Shown here piece by piece: positions 51,714 to 60,800 of a DNA stretch of 64,000 nucleotides. Every line of letters begins with the position of its first letter. The stretch's first letter is position 1. This DNA is from Solimicrobium sp040544425 (lineage in GTDB: Bacteria; Pseudomonadota; Gammaproteobacteria; Burkholderiales; Burkholderiaceae_D), in the NCBI GenBank assembly GCA_040544425.1, contig JBEONO010000010.1, positions 73,383-137,382 of the forward strand, written 5' to 3'. Made by a program: the position numbers and the translations under genes. Below the pieces are notes generated by a model, which made no database searches, had not been told where the DNA came from, and saw nothing but the letters and a program-made list of their open reading frames with translations.

Positions 51714-51787
51714 TTTTTCCAGTTTTCTGAACGTACTTGCTGCGCAATGCATGCGCACGTCCCTGGTTCCGGCATTCTGGAGATTTT

Positions 51788-53092
51788 ATGACTTCCCTTT
51801 TCAAAACACGCTTGCGTGTTCGCGTAACAGGTCTGTGTACGTTCGCGCTGCTTTTCTGCCCGAGCACACAGGCGCTGTCCGCTGATTCACTACTTACCCT
51901 GGCCCAGGCCCAAAACATCGCGCTGACCCGCTCACGACAACTTGCCTCGCAGGATTTGTCTGTGTACTCGTCCCAGGAAATGGCCATTGCCGCCGGCCAG
52001 TTGCCCGACCCGGTTCTGAAACTGGGTATTGATAACCTGCCGGTCACGGGAGCAGATCGTTTAAGTTTGACCAATGATTTTATGACCATGCGCAGAGTCG
52101 GCGTCATGCAGGAGTTAACCAGCACCGACAAGCGCCATGCCCGTGCAGAGTTGTATGAACGGGCCGCCGACAAAGCGCGCGCGGAAAAAACGGTGACAAT
52201 CGCGGCGATCCAACGCGACACCGCGCTGGCCTGGTTAGATCGATTTTATGCTGAAAAAATGCTTGCAACGATCAAAGAACAGATTGCGCAGAACCGGCTT
52301 GAGATAGAGGCTGCCCGGAGCGCTTATCGTTCAGGTCGCACAAGCCAGTCCGATCTGCTATCGGCCCACAGCGCTTTAGTTCTGATGGAAGACAGGGCCA
52401 GTGAAATTCAACAAAAGTCTCTCAAAGCCATGATCAGCCTGGCGCGCTGGATCGGTAACGCTGCCGATGTGGAACCGGACGACCTTCCTGCAATGGATAC
52501 GGTCCGACTTGACCCCGCCATGCTGGACTCGCAGCTGGAGCATCATCCAGAAATTGCGGTATTGAATCAGCAAATCAATTTGGCCCAGGCCGACGCCAGA
52601 CTGGCGCAAGCCAATAAAAGCACGGACTGGAGCGTCGGCTTGGCGTATCAGCAGCGTGGCCCGGCGTATTCGAACATGATTTCAATAGAGTTGTCGATAC
52701 CGATCCAGTGGGACCAAAAGAATCGCCAGAACCGCGAGTTGTACGCCAGGCAGGCAGTGGTCGAACAGGCGACCGCCGAGCGCGATGAGCTCTTGCGCCA
52801 GCATGTGGCGGAAACGCGGGCCATGCTCACCGAATGGCAGAATGATCGCGATCGAATCCACCGCTTTGAAGCGGAACTGCTGCCCCTTGCCACTGAACGG
52901 ATTCAGGCCATGCAGGCCGCTTATCGTGGCGGAAAAGCGAGCCTGCTGGAGATCCTGGCGGCGCGGCGCGACGAAATCGATGTGCGCCTTCAATTGCTGC
53001 AGCTCCAAAACGACACCGCCCGCTTGTGGGCGCAACTTAACTTTTTGACGCCAGCCGAATCGGCTGCAGTGATGAACAAGGAACGTCCATGA
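51788..53092 (+). CDS. cusC: Outer membrane efflux channel CusC-like
   Basis: About 434 residues from ATG 51788, which has GGAG 5 bp upstream; an in-frame TTG at 51737 would spoil the signal peptide. It belongs to the TolC/OEP family, with a signal peptide (ending near ALSAD), long coiled helices (LASQDLSVYSSQEMAIAAGQ, the AGQLPDPVLKLGIDNLP turn, and ARSAYRSGRTSQSDLLSAHS) and a repeated half structure. No lipobox Cys is seen, unlike E. coli CusC. It forms the outer membrane exit of the CusBA pump encoded next, joined by an ATGA overlap. The nearest family name is CusC/CzcC; the metal is judged from cusB and cusA. Confidence 0.88.
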   Translation: MTSLFKTRLRVRVTGLCTFALLFCPSTQALSADSLLTLAQAQNIALTRSRQLASQDLSVYSSQEMAIAAGQLPDPVLKLGIDNLPVTGADRLSLTNDFMTMRRVGVMQELTSTDKRHARAELYERAADKARAEKTVTIAAIQRDTALAWLDRFYAEKMLATIKEQIAQNRLEIEAARSAYRSGRTSQSDLLSAHSALVLMEDRASEIQQKSLKAMISLARWIGNAADVEPDDLPAMDTVRLDPAMLDSQLEHHPEIAVLNQQINLAQADARLAQANKSTDWSVGLAYQQRGPAYSNMISIELSIPIQWDQKNRQNRELYARQAVVEQATAERDELLRQHVAETRAMLTEWQNDRDRIHRFEAELLPLATERIQAMQAAYRGGKASLLEILAARRDEIDVRLQLLQLQNDTARLWAQLNFLTPAESAAVMNKERP

Positions 53093-54360
53093 AAATCAGA
53101 TCAATCCTCACCATCGTCGGCGTCGTTGCGGTCGGCTACGGGTCCTATCGTTTTGGATTGCGGCAGGCCACGCCAGGGGCAACAACGCTGACAACAGCGC
53201 AGACAAAAGTGCAGGCAGCAGCGCCGGAAAAAAAGCCTCTTTATTGGCATGACCCGATGACGCCGAATCAGCGGTTTGATAAACCGGGGAAGTCGCCGTT
53301 TATGGATATGGAACTGGTGCCGGTTTACGCCAATGATGGCAATGGCAATACCGTGAGCATCGATTCTCGGGTCCAGCAAAATTTGGGTGTCCGAACTGCT
53401 GTTGTCGTTCAAGGCACACTGGAATCAAGTCTGACTGCCATTGGCAGTGTCGCCTATAACGAACGTGAGGTAGCGGTGGTGCAGGCGCGCAGCAACGGCT
53501 ATGTGGAACATGTCTACGTGCATGCCGCGCTCGATCCGGTCAGGAAGGGCCAAAGGCTGGCGGATGTCTATGTGCCAGACTGGATTGCTGCGCAGGAGGA
53601 ATACCTGACCGTCTTGAAGATGAAAGGGACTGGCCTGGAAGAGATGGCCGATGCTGCGCGCCAGCGTATGCGCCTGGTTGGCATGAGTGAGGAACAGATC
53701 AGACAGGTCACTGACAGCGGAAAGGTCCAGACGCGCCTGTCCGTGACGGCACCAGTCGGCGGTGTCGTCACGGAACTGACGCTGCGTGAAGGGATGACGA
53801 TCAATTCGGGTGCATCGCTGTTGCGGATTAACGGCACAGGCACTGTCTGGGTCAATGCCGAGCTGCCGGAAAACCTGCTTGCCCAGGTACAGCCGGGAGA
53901 CTTGGTGGAAGCGCGCGCAACAGCGCTGCCCGCGGTGATTTTTAAAGGCCACGTCAATGCGATCCTGCCCGAGGTCAATCCAACTACGCGCACCCTCAAG
54001 GCGCGTATCGAGCTGGCCAATCCGCACGGCGCTCTGGTGCCGGGGATGTTTGCGACCGTTCATTTTCTGTCGACCCGGTCAGCTCAGCAAAGTCTGTTAG
54101 TACCATCAGAGGCGATCATCCGAACCGGCACGCGGAATGTCATCCTGGTCGAACAGACAGGCGGAAAATTTGAACCAGTCGATATCGAGACCGGCCGCGA
54201 AGCGAACGGGCAAACCGAAGTCAAACGAGGTTTGCAAGCCGGTCAGAAGGTTGTCGTGTCCGGTCAATTCCTCATTGACTCCGAAGCCAGTCTGAAAGGC
54301 ACTGCGCTGCGCATGACCGAGACGCCGACAGACAGCAAAAGTCAGGAAGTGATGAAATGA
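53089..54360 (+). CDS. cusB: Copper/silver efflux periplasmic adaptor CusB
   Basis: Encodes 423 residues, with an N-terminal membrane anchor or signal. Residues 52-80 form the metal-binding segment WHDPMTPNQRFDKPGKSPFM then DMELVPVY; Met57, Met72 and Met74 correspond to the three Met that bind Cu(I) in E. coli CusB. Next are the lipoyl/hairpin region (VQARSNGYVEHVYVHAALDP), the barrel-sandwich and the late VVVSGQFLIDSEASLKG, also as in CusB. It passes Cu(I) or Ag(I) to CusA. ATGA overlaps join it to cusC and cusA. The Met set argues for copper/silver rather than cobalt-zinc. Confidence 0.92.
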   Translation: MKIRSILTIVGVVAVGYGSYRFGLRQATPGATTLTTAQTKVQAAAPEKKPLYWHDPMTPNQRFDKPGKSPFMDMELVPVYANDGNGNTVSIDSRVQQNLGVRTAVVVQGTLESSLTAIGSVAYNEREVAVVQARSNGYVEHVYVHAALDPVRKGQRLADVYVPDWIAAQEEYLTVLKMKGTGLEEMADAARQRMRLVGMSEEQIRQVTDSGKVQTRLSVTAPVGGVVTELTLREGMTINSGASLLRINGTGTVWVNAELPENLLAQVQPGDLVEARATALPAVIFKGHVNAILPEVNPTTRTLKARIELANPHGALVPGMFATVHFLSTRSAQQSLLVPSEAIIRTGTRNVILVEQTGGKFEPVDIETGREANGQTEVKRGLQAGQKVVVSGQFLIDSEASLKGTALRMTETPTDSKSQEVMK

Positions 54361-57300
54361 TCGCCAAACTAATCCGCTGGTCAATCAGCAATCGCTTGCT
54401 GGTGTTGCTCGCTACGGTCATTGTTGCAGCATGGGGCATTTGGGCAATACAACAAACGCCGCTTGATGCGATTCCAGATCTGTCCGACGTGCAGGTAATC
54501 ATTCGCACCAGTTATCCAGGTCAGGCCCCGCAAATTGTGGAAAATCAAGTCACCTATCCATTGACAACCACCATGCTGTCGGTGCCGGGTGCCAAGACCG
54601 TGCGCGGCTATTCATTCTTTGGCGACTCGTTTGTTTATATTCTGTTTGAAGACGGAACCGATCCGTATTGGGCACGCACTCGCGTGCTGGAATATTTGAA
54701 TCAGGTGCAGTCCCGACTGCCTGCGCAGGCGAGGAGCACGCTCGGACCGGACGCTTCCGGCGTCGGCTGGGTCTACGAATATGCGCTGGTGGATCGCACC
54801 GGAAAGATGGATCTGTCGCAGTTGCGTTCCTACCAGGATTGGTTTCTCAAATTCGAATTGAAAACAGTAGCGAACGTGGCAGAGGTGGCCAGTATTGGCG
54901 GCGCGGTACGTCAATATCAAATTGTGCTTGATCCCGACAAATTGCGGGCCTATGGCATCGCTCACAGAAAAATCATTGATGCAGTCCAAAAGGCGAATCA
55001 GGAGACCGGCGGTTCCGTGCTTGAACTGGGCGAGGCGGAATATATGGTTCGCACTTCTGGTTATCTGCAATCATTGGAGGACTTCAAAAAAATACCCTTG
55101 GTCACCAGCAGTGCAGGTGTCTCAGTGCGATTGGGTGATGTGGCACATATTCAGATTGGCCCTGAGATGCGGCGGGGCATCGCTGATCTGAATGGTGAGG
55201 GTGAAGTTGCCGGAGGCGTGGTCATTATGCGTTCTGGAAAAAATGCCTTGGAAACGATTTCTGCCGTCAAAGCGAAACTGGCCAAACTGAAATCCAGTCT
55301 GCCACCCGGCGTTGAAATTGTGCCGACTTATGATCGCTCCAGTCTGATCATCCGCGCGGCCAGCAATCTTGAACATAAACTCATTGAAGAATTTATTGTG
55401 GTGGCGCTCGTGTGCGTCTTGTTTTTGTTCCACTTCCGCTCGGCGCTGGTGGCCATCGTTTCACTGCCAATGGGGATACTCGCCGCATACATCGTCATGG
55501 TTTACCAGGGCGTGAATGCCAACATCATGTCCCTGGGCGGGATCGCCATCGCCATCGGTGCGATGGTTGATGCGGCGGTGGTGATGATTGAAAACGCTCA
55601 CAAGCACATTGAAAAATGGAACCATGACCACCCCGATAAAAAATTGGGCGGCGCGGAACATTGGCAGGTCATCGGCGACGCTGCAGCGGAAGTCGGCCCG
55701 GCATTATTTTTCTCATTGTTGATTATCGTGCTGTCGTTCATTCCGGTCTTTACGCTGCAGTCGCAGGAGGGCAAACTGTTCTCACCACTGGCGTTCACAA
55801 AAACCTACGCAATGGCTGCCGCAGCGCTGTTGGCGGTGACCTTGATTCCGGTACTGATGGGGTATTTGATTCGGGGCAGAATTCCTGACGAGCACAACAA
55901 TCCAATTAACCGGTTTTTCATTGCCCTGTATCGTCCGGCCCTGGAATGGGTGTTGCGCTTCCCAAAAACCACGCTCTGTGTCGCACTGATCGTGGTGATC
56001 GCGAGCATCTGGCCGGTGACACAGCTGGGTGGCGAATTCATGCCGCCGCTTGATGAAGGTGATTTACTCTACATGCCGTCGGCACTGCCAGGAATCGGTG
56101 TAGGTAAGGCAACGCAATTGTTGCAACAAACCGATCGCCTGATTAAAACCGTGCCGGAAGTGCAATCCGTGTTTGGCAAGGCAGGGCGGGCTGAATCGGC
56201 GACCGATCCGGCACCGATGGAAATGTTTGAAACCACCATTCAGCTGAAACCGCATGATCAATGGCGGGCCGGCATGACGACCGATGGCTTGATCGCGGAA
56301 CTGGATCGCATCGTGCAGGTACCGGGCCTGTCCAATGTCTGGGTGCCACCCATCAGAAATCGCATTGATATGCTGGCTACCGGGATTAAAAGTCCAGTCG
56401 GCATCAAGGTGGCAGGAATGAATCTGCAGGAAATTGATCGCATCAGCGCGGCGATCGAACTGGTCGTGAAAAAAGTGCCGGGCGTTGCATCCGCTTTTGC
56501 CGAGCGACTCAATGGCGGACGTTATATCAATATGCACATCGAGCGCGATGCCGCTGCCAGATATGGGATGAATATCGCCGACGTGCAGAGCATCATTTCA
56601 ACAGCGATTGGCGGCGAGAATATCGGTGAAACGGTCGAAGGCTTGCAACGCTTTCCGATCAATGTCCGTTATCCGCGCGAAGAGCGTGATTCCGTTGAAA
56701 AATTGCGGCAATTGCCAGTATTGACGGACAGTGGTGCCCAGATCAGCCTGGGCGATGTGGCAACGATCAGCATCGGCGATGGCCCACCCATGCTCAAAAG
56801 TGAAAACGCCCGACTGTCCGGATGGATCTATGTTGATATCCGGGGGCGCGACCTCAGTTCTGCCGTGCATGACATGCAGCAGTTGGTGATGCAGGAAGTG
56901 CCGCTTCCCGCTGGCTATACGGTGTCGTGGGCAGGACAGTATGAATATCTGGAACGGGCGACGGCAAGACTGAAGATCGTCGTGCCCATCACCCTGTTCA
57001 TTATTTTTATCATGCTGTACTTGACCTTCGATAAATTTGACGAAGCGCTTGTGATTATGGCGACCTTGCCGCTGGCGCTGGCTGGCGGCATCTGGTTATT
57101 GTGGTCGCTCGGTCATAATTTTTCGATCGCCAGCGGCGTTGGCTTCATTGCATTGGCGGGTGTGTCGGCGGAATTTGGTGTAATCATGCTACTGTATTTG
57201 AAACATGCGTGGCAAGCGCGCTTGAGCCAGGGCAAACACAGCGAAGGCGATTTGCTGGACGCCATCCGCGAAGGTGCTGTACTGCGAGTGCGACCCAAAG

Positions 57301-57482
57301 CCATGACCGTGGCGGTTATCCTGGCTGGTCTGATCCCGATTATGGTTGGCGCCGGGACAGGATCGGAAGTGATGCAGCGCATTGCCGCACCGATGGTTGG
57401 TGGCATGATTACCGCGCCACTGCTGTCGATGTTTGTAGTGCCAGTGGTGTTTTTGTTGCTGCGGCGCAGGCAGGTGCAGTAA
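54357..57482 (+). CDS. cusA: Copper/silver RND efflux pump CusA
   Basis: Encodes 1041 residues, close to E. coli CusA (1047). It is the proton-driven inner-membrane pump with 12 membrane helices and two large periplasmic loops. CusA-specific sequences include WVPPIRNRIDMLATGIKSPV, which carries one of the three Met of the metal path, and the linked ETTIQLKPHDQWRAGMT. Proton-relay motifs in the helices (GGIAIAIGAMVDAAVVMIEN, with Asp) and GVLRV-like AVLRVRPKAMTVAVILAGLI near the C-terminus are intact. Together with CusB and CusC it exports Cu(I)/Ag(I) from the periplasm and cytoplasm. No CusF gene was found nearby. Confidence 0.94.
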   Translation: MIAKLIRWSISNRLLVLLATVIVAAWGIWAIQQTPLDAIPDLSDVQVIIRTSYPGQAPQIVENQVTYPLTTTMLSVPGAKTVRGYSFFGDSFVYILFEDGTDPYWARTRVLEYLNQVQSRLPAQARSTLGPDASGVGWVYEYALVDRTGKMDLSQLRSYQDWFLKFELKTVANVAEVASIGGAVRQYQIVLDPDKLRAYGIAHRKIIDAVQKANQETGGSVLELGEAEYMVRTSGYLQSLEDFKKIPLVTSSAGVSVRLGDVAHIQIGPEMRRGIADLNGEGEVAGGVVIMRSGKNALETISAVKAKLAKLKSSLPPGVEIVPTYDRSSLIIRAASNLEHKLIEEFIVVALVCVLFLFHFRSALVAIVSLPMGILAAYIVMVYQGVNANIMSLGGIAIAIGAMVDAAVVMIENAHKHIEKWNHDHPDKKLGGAEHWQVIGDAAAEVGPALFFSLLIIVLSFIPVFTLQSQEGKLFSPLAFTKTYAMAAAALLAVTLIPVLMGYLIRGRIPDEHNNPINRFFIALYRPALEWVLRFPKTTLCVALIVVIASIWPVTQLGGEFMPPLDEGDLLYMPSALPGIGVGKATQLLQQTDRLIKTVPEVQSVFGKAGRAESATDPAPMEMFETTIQLKPHDQWRAGMTTDGLIAELDRIVQVPGLSNVWVPPIRNRIDMLATGIKSPVGIKVAGMNLQEIDRISAAIELVVKKVPGVASAFAERLNGGRYINMHIERDAAARYGMNIADVQSIISTAIGGENIGETVEGLQRFPINVRYPREERDSVEKLRQLPVLTDSGAQISLGDVATISIGDGPPMLKSENARLSGWIYVDIRGRDLSSAVHDMQQLVMQEVPLPAGYTVSWAGQYEYLERATARLKIVVPITLFIIFIMLYLTFDKFDEALVIMATLPLALAGGIWLLWSLGHNFSIASGVGFIALAGVSAEFGVIMLLYLKHAWQARLSQGKHSEGDLLDAIREGAVLRVRPKAMTVAVILAGLIPIMVGAGTGSEVMQRIAAPMVGGMITAPLLSMFVVPVVFLLLRRRQVQ

Positions 57483-57559
57483 CGAGTGGCGCGGTAACTA
57501 CAAATAAAAAAGTAAAATTCGTCACCGGCCAGGTTTTTTCTGACGCTCAATGCATGGAC

Positions 57560-58738
57560 TTACATTTTGGCCAGTTTTTTCCTGTCTGCTGAAACCGCCT
57601 TGACTGCAAGGCGCAATTGGTAGGCCCCTGGCGCATTATCCTGCGCCAAAATTAAATCAAGCTTCCAGACCAGGCCGTCTTTGTTCTTGATGAAATGACG
57701 ATGCAATTGATCTTTGTCAGGAATCGGGATCCATTTTTCCGCCTTGATTGCAAGTGCGCCGGCATCCAAAAATTCCTTGGCACTATTGGCGATTTCCACG
57801 AGACCACTTACTTCCCACTGCCTGTTGTCACCATGGTCCACGGTGCGCTCCCACGAAGTACCTGCCGGCAGCAATATGGAAACATCAGGCATTTGATAAG
57901 CAGCCAGCAAGGCGAAGCTACCCTTGCCGTCCGGATGCCATTCATACTCGATGCCGCGTGCCACATCTTCCGCACGCAGTCTGCCGATTTCACGGTCAAC
58001 CACATGCAACGCGCCATCCATGCCGGCCGAAAGACCTGCGGTCGTGATAAATTTTCCGGTATCGACATAGCGACGGTCAGCTACGATATGCGCTTTCGGT
58101 GCAAATTTTTCGAGTTGAGGAATTGCGCCTGCGATTGTCGTCGCCGACAGACCGTCCAGCAAACCTGCCTTGCCAAGGATGAAAGCGCCGGTGCATACCG
58201 ACAGGACTGTCTTGACCTCGCCGCTGCGCTGGCGTACCCATGCCAGCGCCTTGGGATTGTCGATGATGGCACTGACATTGCCACCCGGGATCAGCAGCAC
58301 ATCAGCCTCTGGGGCATGATCAAGATCAAAATCAGGTTTCATCTTGATGCCATAAGTGGAGTGCAGACTTTCGGTGTCAGCCGCGACCGTAAAAATCTTG
58401 GCACCGGCCTGACCAAACACTTCGATCGGAGCGCCATAGTCAATATCCTGCACGCCTTCAAACAACAGAACAGCCACCCGCAACCTCGAGTTTTTGGCGA
58501 TCATTTCCATGCCATCGGTCGGGCAAATCCCGGGCTTGTCATATTCCCGCTCAGGTCCCATGCCCGCCATATGCGATTGATTGCCCATCTGGCAAATATA
58601 GGTGGTCTTCGGCTTGTCTTCTGTCCGCATCGATTTATTGTCGTCTGACGAAGTGTTTCCGGCATGCGCCATAAAACTGGCGGCCATTATCGTCATTGCT
58701 GAGAATACCTGTTTGCTTAGTTGAATAGTTTGTTTCAC
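57560..58738 (-). CDS. Exported DJ-1/PfpI-family protein with N-terminal heavy-metal-binding motif
   Basis: Encodes 392 residues from a GTG start supported by AAGGA 6 bp upstream. A signal peptide (about 1-27) is followed by a segment YICQMGNQSHMAGMGPEREY then DKPGICPTDGMEMI, a variant of the YHMP/heavy-metal-binding motif found in copper proteins. The DJ-1/PfpI domain follows (about 85-255: VAVLLFEGVQDIDYGAPIEV, nucleophile Cys in VLSVCTGAFILGKAGLLDG). A final domain of about 130 residues is unassigned. The combination of export, metal motif and DJ-1 fold is unusual. It converges on cusA with 77 bp between, so it is likely part of the copper response. Enzymatic activity is unknown. Confidence 0.85.
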   Translation of the reverse strand: MKQTIQLSKQVFSAMTIMAASFMAHAGNTSSDDNKSMRTEDKPKTTYICQMGNQSHMAGMGPEREYDKPGICPTDGMEMIAKNSRLRVAVLLFEGVQDIDYGAPIEVFGQAGAKIFTVAADTESLHSTYGIKMKPDFDLDHAPEADVLLIPGGNVSAIIDNPKALAWVRQRSGEVKTVLSVCTGAFILGKAGLLDGLSATTIAGAIPQLEKFAPKAHIVADRRYVDTGKFITTAGLSAGMDGALHVVDREIGRLRAEDVARGIEYEWHPDGKGSFALLAAYQMPDVSILLPAGTSWERTVDHGDNRQWEVSGLVEIANSAKEFLDAGALAIKAEKWIPIPDKDQLHRHFIKNKDGLVWKLDLILAQDNAPGAYQLRLAVKAVSADRKKLAKM

Positions 58739-59107
58739 TTGATTCCTTTTCGTTGAAATGGCGATAGCAGCTTGATGTCCGCCACGAAAGCCTGCGCGGA
58801 CTTTGTAAATCTCAGGGCATGGCAGTCACGCCTATCTGCCACTGCACAGCGGGCAACAATGGTTGGGTACGGCTAAAGTTTGTTCCGCTGCCCAAAGGCT
58901 CATGCAGGACATGGTCAGACTTCTTAACGTGTTTCGCTTTAATTTACCTCGATTCGGCATGGAATCAGCGCATGTGTGAATCATAGTAATTCGCAATAAA
59001 ACAGAGAACCACCCTGAATCACAAAACACTATTTCGTAGATTTGAAGAGTCGATAAATTCAACTTGGCAAACATTCTTTGTCGCGATGGTTTGGTGCCAG
59101 TGTCAAA
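58739..59107 (-). other. Intergenic region with a doubtful small frame
   Basis: 369 bases between two exported minus-strand proteins. A frame on the minus strand (58832-59074) ends with PNHCCPLCSGR, a small Cys-rich tail that could bind metal, but it has no good ribosome binding site or known family and I do not call it a gene. No terminator or RNA gene was recognised. Confidence 0.4.
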
Positions 59108-59797
59108 TTAATTACTGGCCGGTCTGGACTCTGCCGCAAGAATAATCAGATAAGCGCAGTTGGTCCCTCCTGAATAGCCGTCATAAATGAACGGTAATGG
59201 GCGCAGGTTCTTCCTCGATTCAGCAGTAAAGCCGATATCTGCGTTGCTCACGCCGGGTGCATACACCATGTAATGCCCGGGAAACAGTGTATGCACTGAC
59301 TTGCTTTTGGCGTCAAACATCAGGTCGCCGAGGAGCATATAAGCGATGCCTGCCTTCCCTGGACTTGAAAAGCGGCCTGTACTGAAGCCACTGTCGATAT
59401 CCTGCTTGATCACCACGCTGGACTTTCCCATCGCCAGTAATTCTCCGACGCGCAATACGACCGGAAGTATGGTTGCACTGCCTTCGGGATCCCAACAGGT
59501 TGGGCGAAACGCGACGTCGCCGTTTTGTTGTCCATCGCGATTGACCAGGCAATGAAATCCATTACTTCCCTTGTGCACCATGGTGTAGCCGTGTGCACCG
59601 AATACGTAGGTGGTGGCATCAGCCCGCAGGTGTTCCGGCCCGGCACGTACCGCAAGGTCAAGTTCCTGATCCTGGTCAAGGAACTGCAATGCCACCGGCG
59701 CGGTATCTGTCAGGACATCGTTTGCAAATACAGTGCCAGGGATGGCAAGTACGAGGGCGGTTAAATAAGGCAAAAATACCGATTCAAATGGTTTCAA
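59108..59797 (-). CDS. Exported protein of unknown function
   Basis: Encodes 229 residues. The start is TTG at 59797, supported by AGGAG 6 bp upstream and by the signal peptide that follows (FLPYLTALVLAIPGTVFAND). The mature part has the segments LRADATTYVFGAHGYTMVHK, NGFHCLVNRDGQQNGDVAFR (with Cys) and SGGTNCAYLIILA near the end, suggesting a disulfide-bonded beta-rich domain. I do not recognise the family. It stands alone between the DJ-1 gene and the GST gene. Confidence 0.7.
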   Translation of the reverse strand: MKPFESVFLPYLTALVLAIPGTVFANDVLTDTAPVALQFLDQDQELDLAVRAGPEHLRADATTYVFGAHGYTMVHKGSNGFHCLVNRDGQQNGDVAFRPTCWDPEGSATILPVVLRVGELLAMGKSSVVIKQDIDSGFSTGRFSSPGKAGIAYMLLGDLMFDAKSKSVHTLFPGHYMVYAPGVSNADIGFTAESRKNLRPLPFIYDGYSGGTNCAYLIILAAESRPASN

Positions 59798-59959
59798 TTT
59801 TCACTCCTGCTGTCTAAAGTCTGGCAACCATATTGGTTTTCGTGCCACGTGATGTGCGCACATAACGTGGCCGGACTGTCTGTGTGATTATGGGGGCCGT
59901 TAGCGTTTCAAAAATGACAGAAAGCATTCATTTCCGGCCAAAGCTCCAATAAATCCCGA

Positions 59960-60655
59960 TTACGATGCGCAGGCAAGCTGTTTTGTATTATGTGGAAATA
60001 ATGCTTTCAGCGTATCTGCGTCAAAGTCTGTCTTGTGTGGATGATGATTTTTTAAATCTTCCACACGTTGCGCCGCTGGCCGTGCGTTGATCTCGTCAAA
60101 CAAACGTTTAACATTGGGCAATCTATCGAATGCGGAATCACCTAAAGCGAATGGGATGACTCTGGCCCAGCCCCAAATTGCCATATCAACTATCGTATAT
60201 TCTTCGCCTAACATGTAACGATGTTTCGCCAATCGGGCGTCGATGATATTCCAATGGCGCCATGCCTCGAACTCGAACCGATTTAATGCATAGGAGAGCG
60301 GTTCTGGTGCGAAAATTTTGAAATGTGTGAACTGTCCCGTCATTGGTGCCACTCCAGTGCCCTGCAACATCAACCACGAGTACATTTGTCCGCGGGCTTC
60401 TGGTGTGGCTGCCGGAAGAAATTTTCCAGTTTTCTCGGACAGATAAAGCAGAATCGCGTTGCTGTCAAAGACGGTCACGTCGCCATCGACCAAAGCCGGC
60501 GTTTTCCCATTTGGATTGATCGCCAGATAGGTCGGTGAGTGTTGTTCTCCCTTGTGAATATCAACCAGAACCAGTTCGTACGGGAGTCCGCTCTCCTCGA
60601 GGAAAAGTGCTACTTTGCTTGGATTTGGTGATGGGTGGTAGTAAAACTTGATCAT
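59960..60655 (-). CDS. Glutathione S-transferase family protein
   Basis: About 231 residues from ATG 60655 (AAGGAA upstream); an upstream in-frame extension of 76 codons crosses the divergent promoter region and is rejected. The N-terminal domain begins IKFYYHPSPNPSKVALFLEE, and NGKTPALVDGDVTVFDSNAI marks the glutathione-binding cis-Pro and Asp-Ser. The C-terminal helical domain has EEYTIVDMAIWGWARVIPFA. It is a paralogue of the GST at 25088-25780. It is divergent from a LysR regulator 145 bp away, which probably controls it. Confidence 0.9.
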   Translation of the reverse strand: MIKFYYHPSPNPSKVALFLEESGLPYELVLVDIHKGEQHSPTYLAINPNGKTPALVDGDVTVFDSNAILLYLSEKTGKFLPAATPEARGQMYSWLMLQGTGVAPMTGQFTHFKIFAPEPLSYALNRFEFEAWRHWNIIDARLAKHRYMLGEEYTIVDMAIWGWARVIPFALGDSAFDRLPNVKRLFDEINARPAAQRVEDLKNHHPHKTDFDADTLKALFPHNTKQLACAS

Positions 60656-60800
60656 GATTTTTTCCTTGAAGTTGAAATTGGTGAATGGAATATTTCGTCC
60701 ATGGCGTAAACTATAATTGATGCGAAATTGCGTCGATAGACATGAGAATAGACTAAGATATATTCCAATTCGGGATAAATGGAAATTCAAGGAACGATCA

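Noticed and set aside
57695..58648. Plus-strand open frame of 317 codons
   Set aside because: It is the antisense of the DJ-1/PfpI gene, which has a signal peptide, domains and ribosome binding site on the other strand.
58832..59074. Small Cys-rich frame between two exported proteins
   Set aside because: It lacks a ribosome binding site and any known family; the CCPLC tail alone is not enough.
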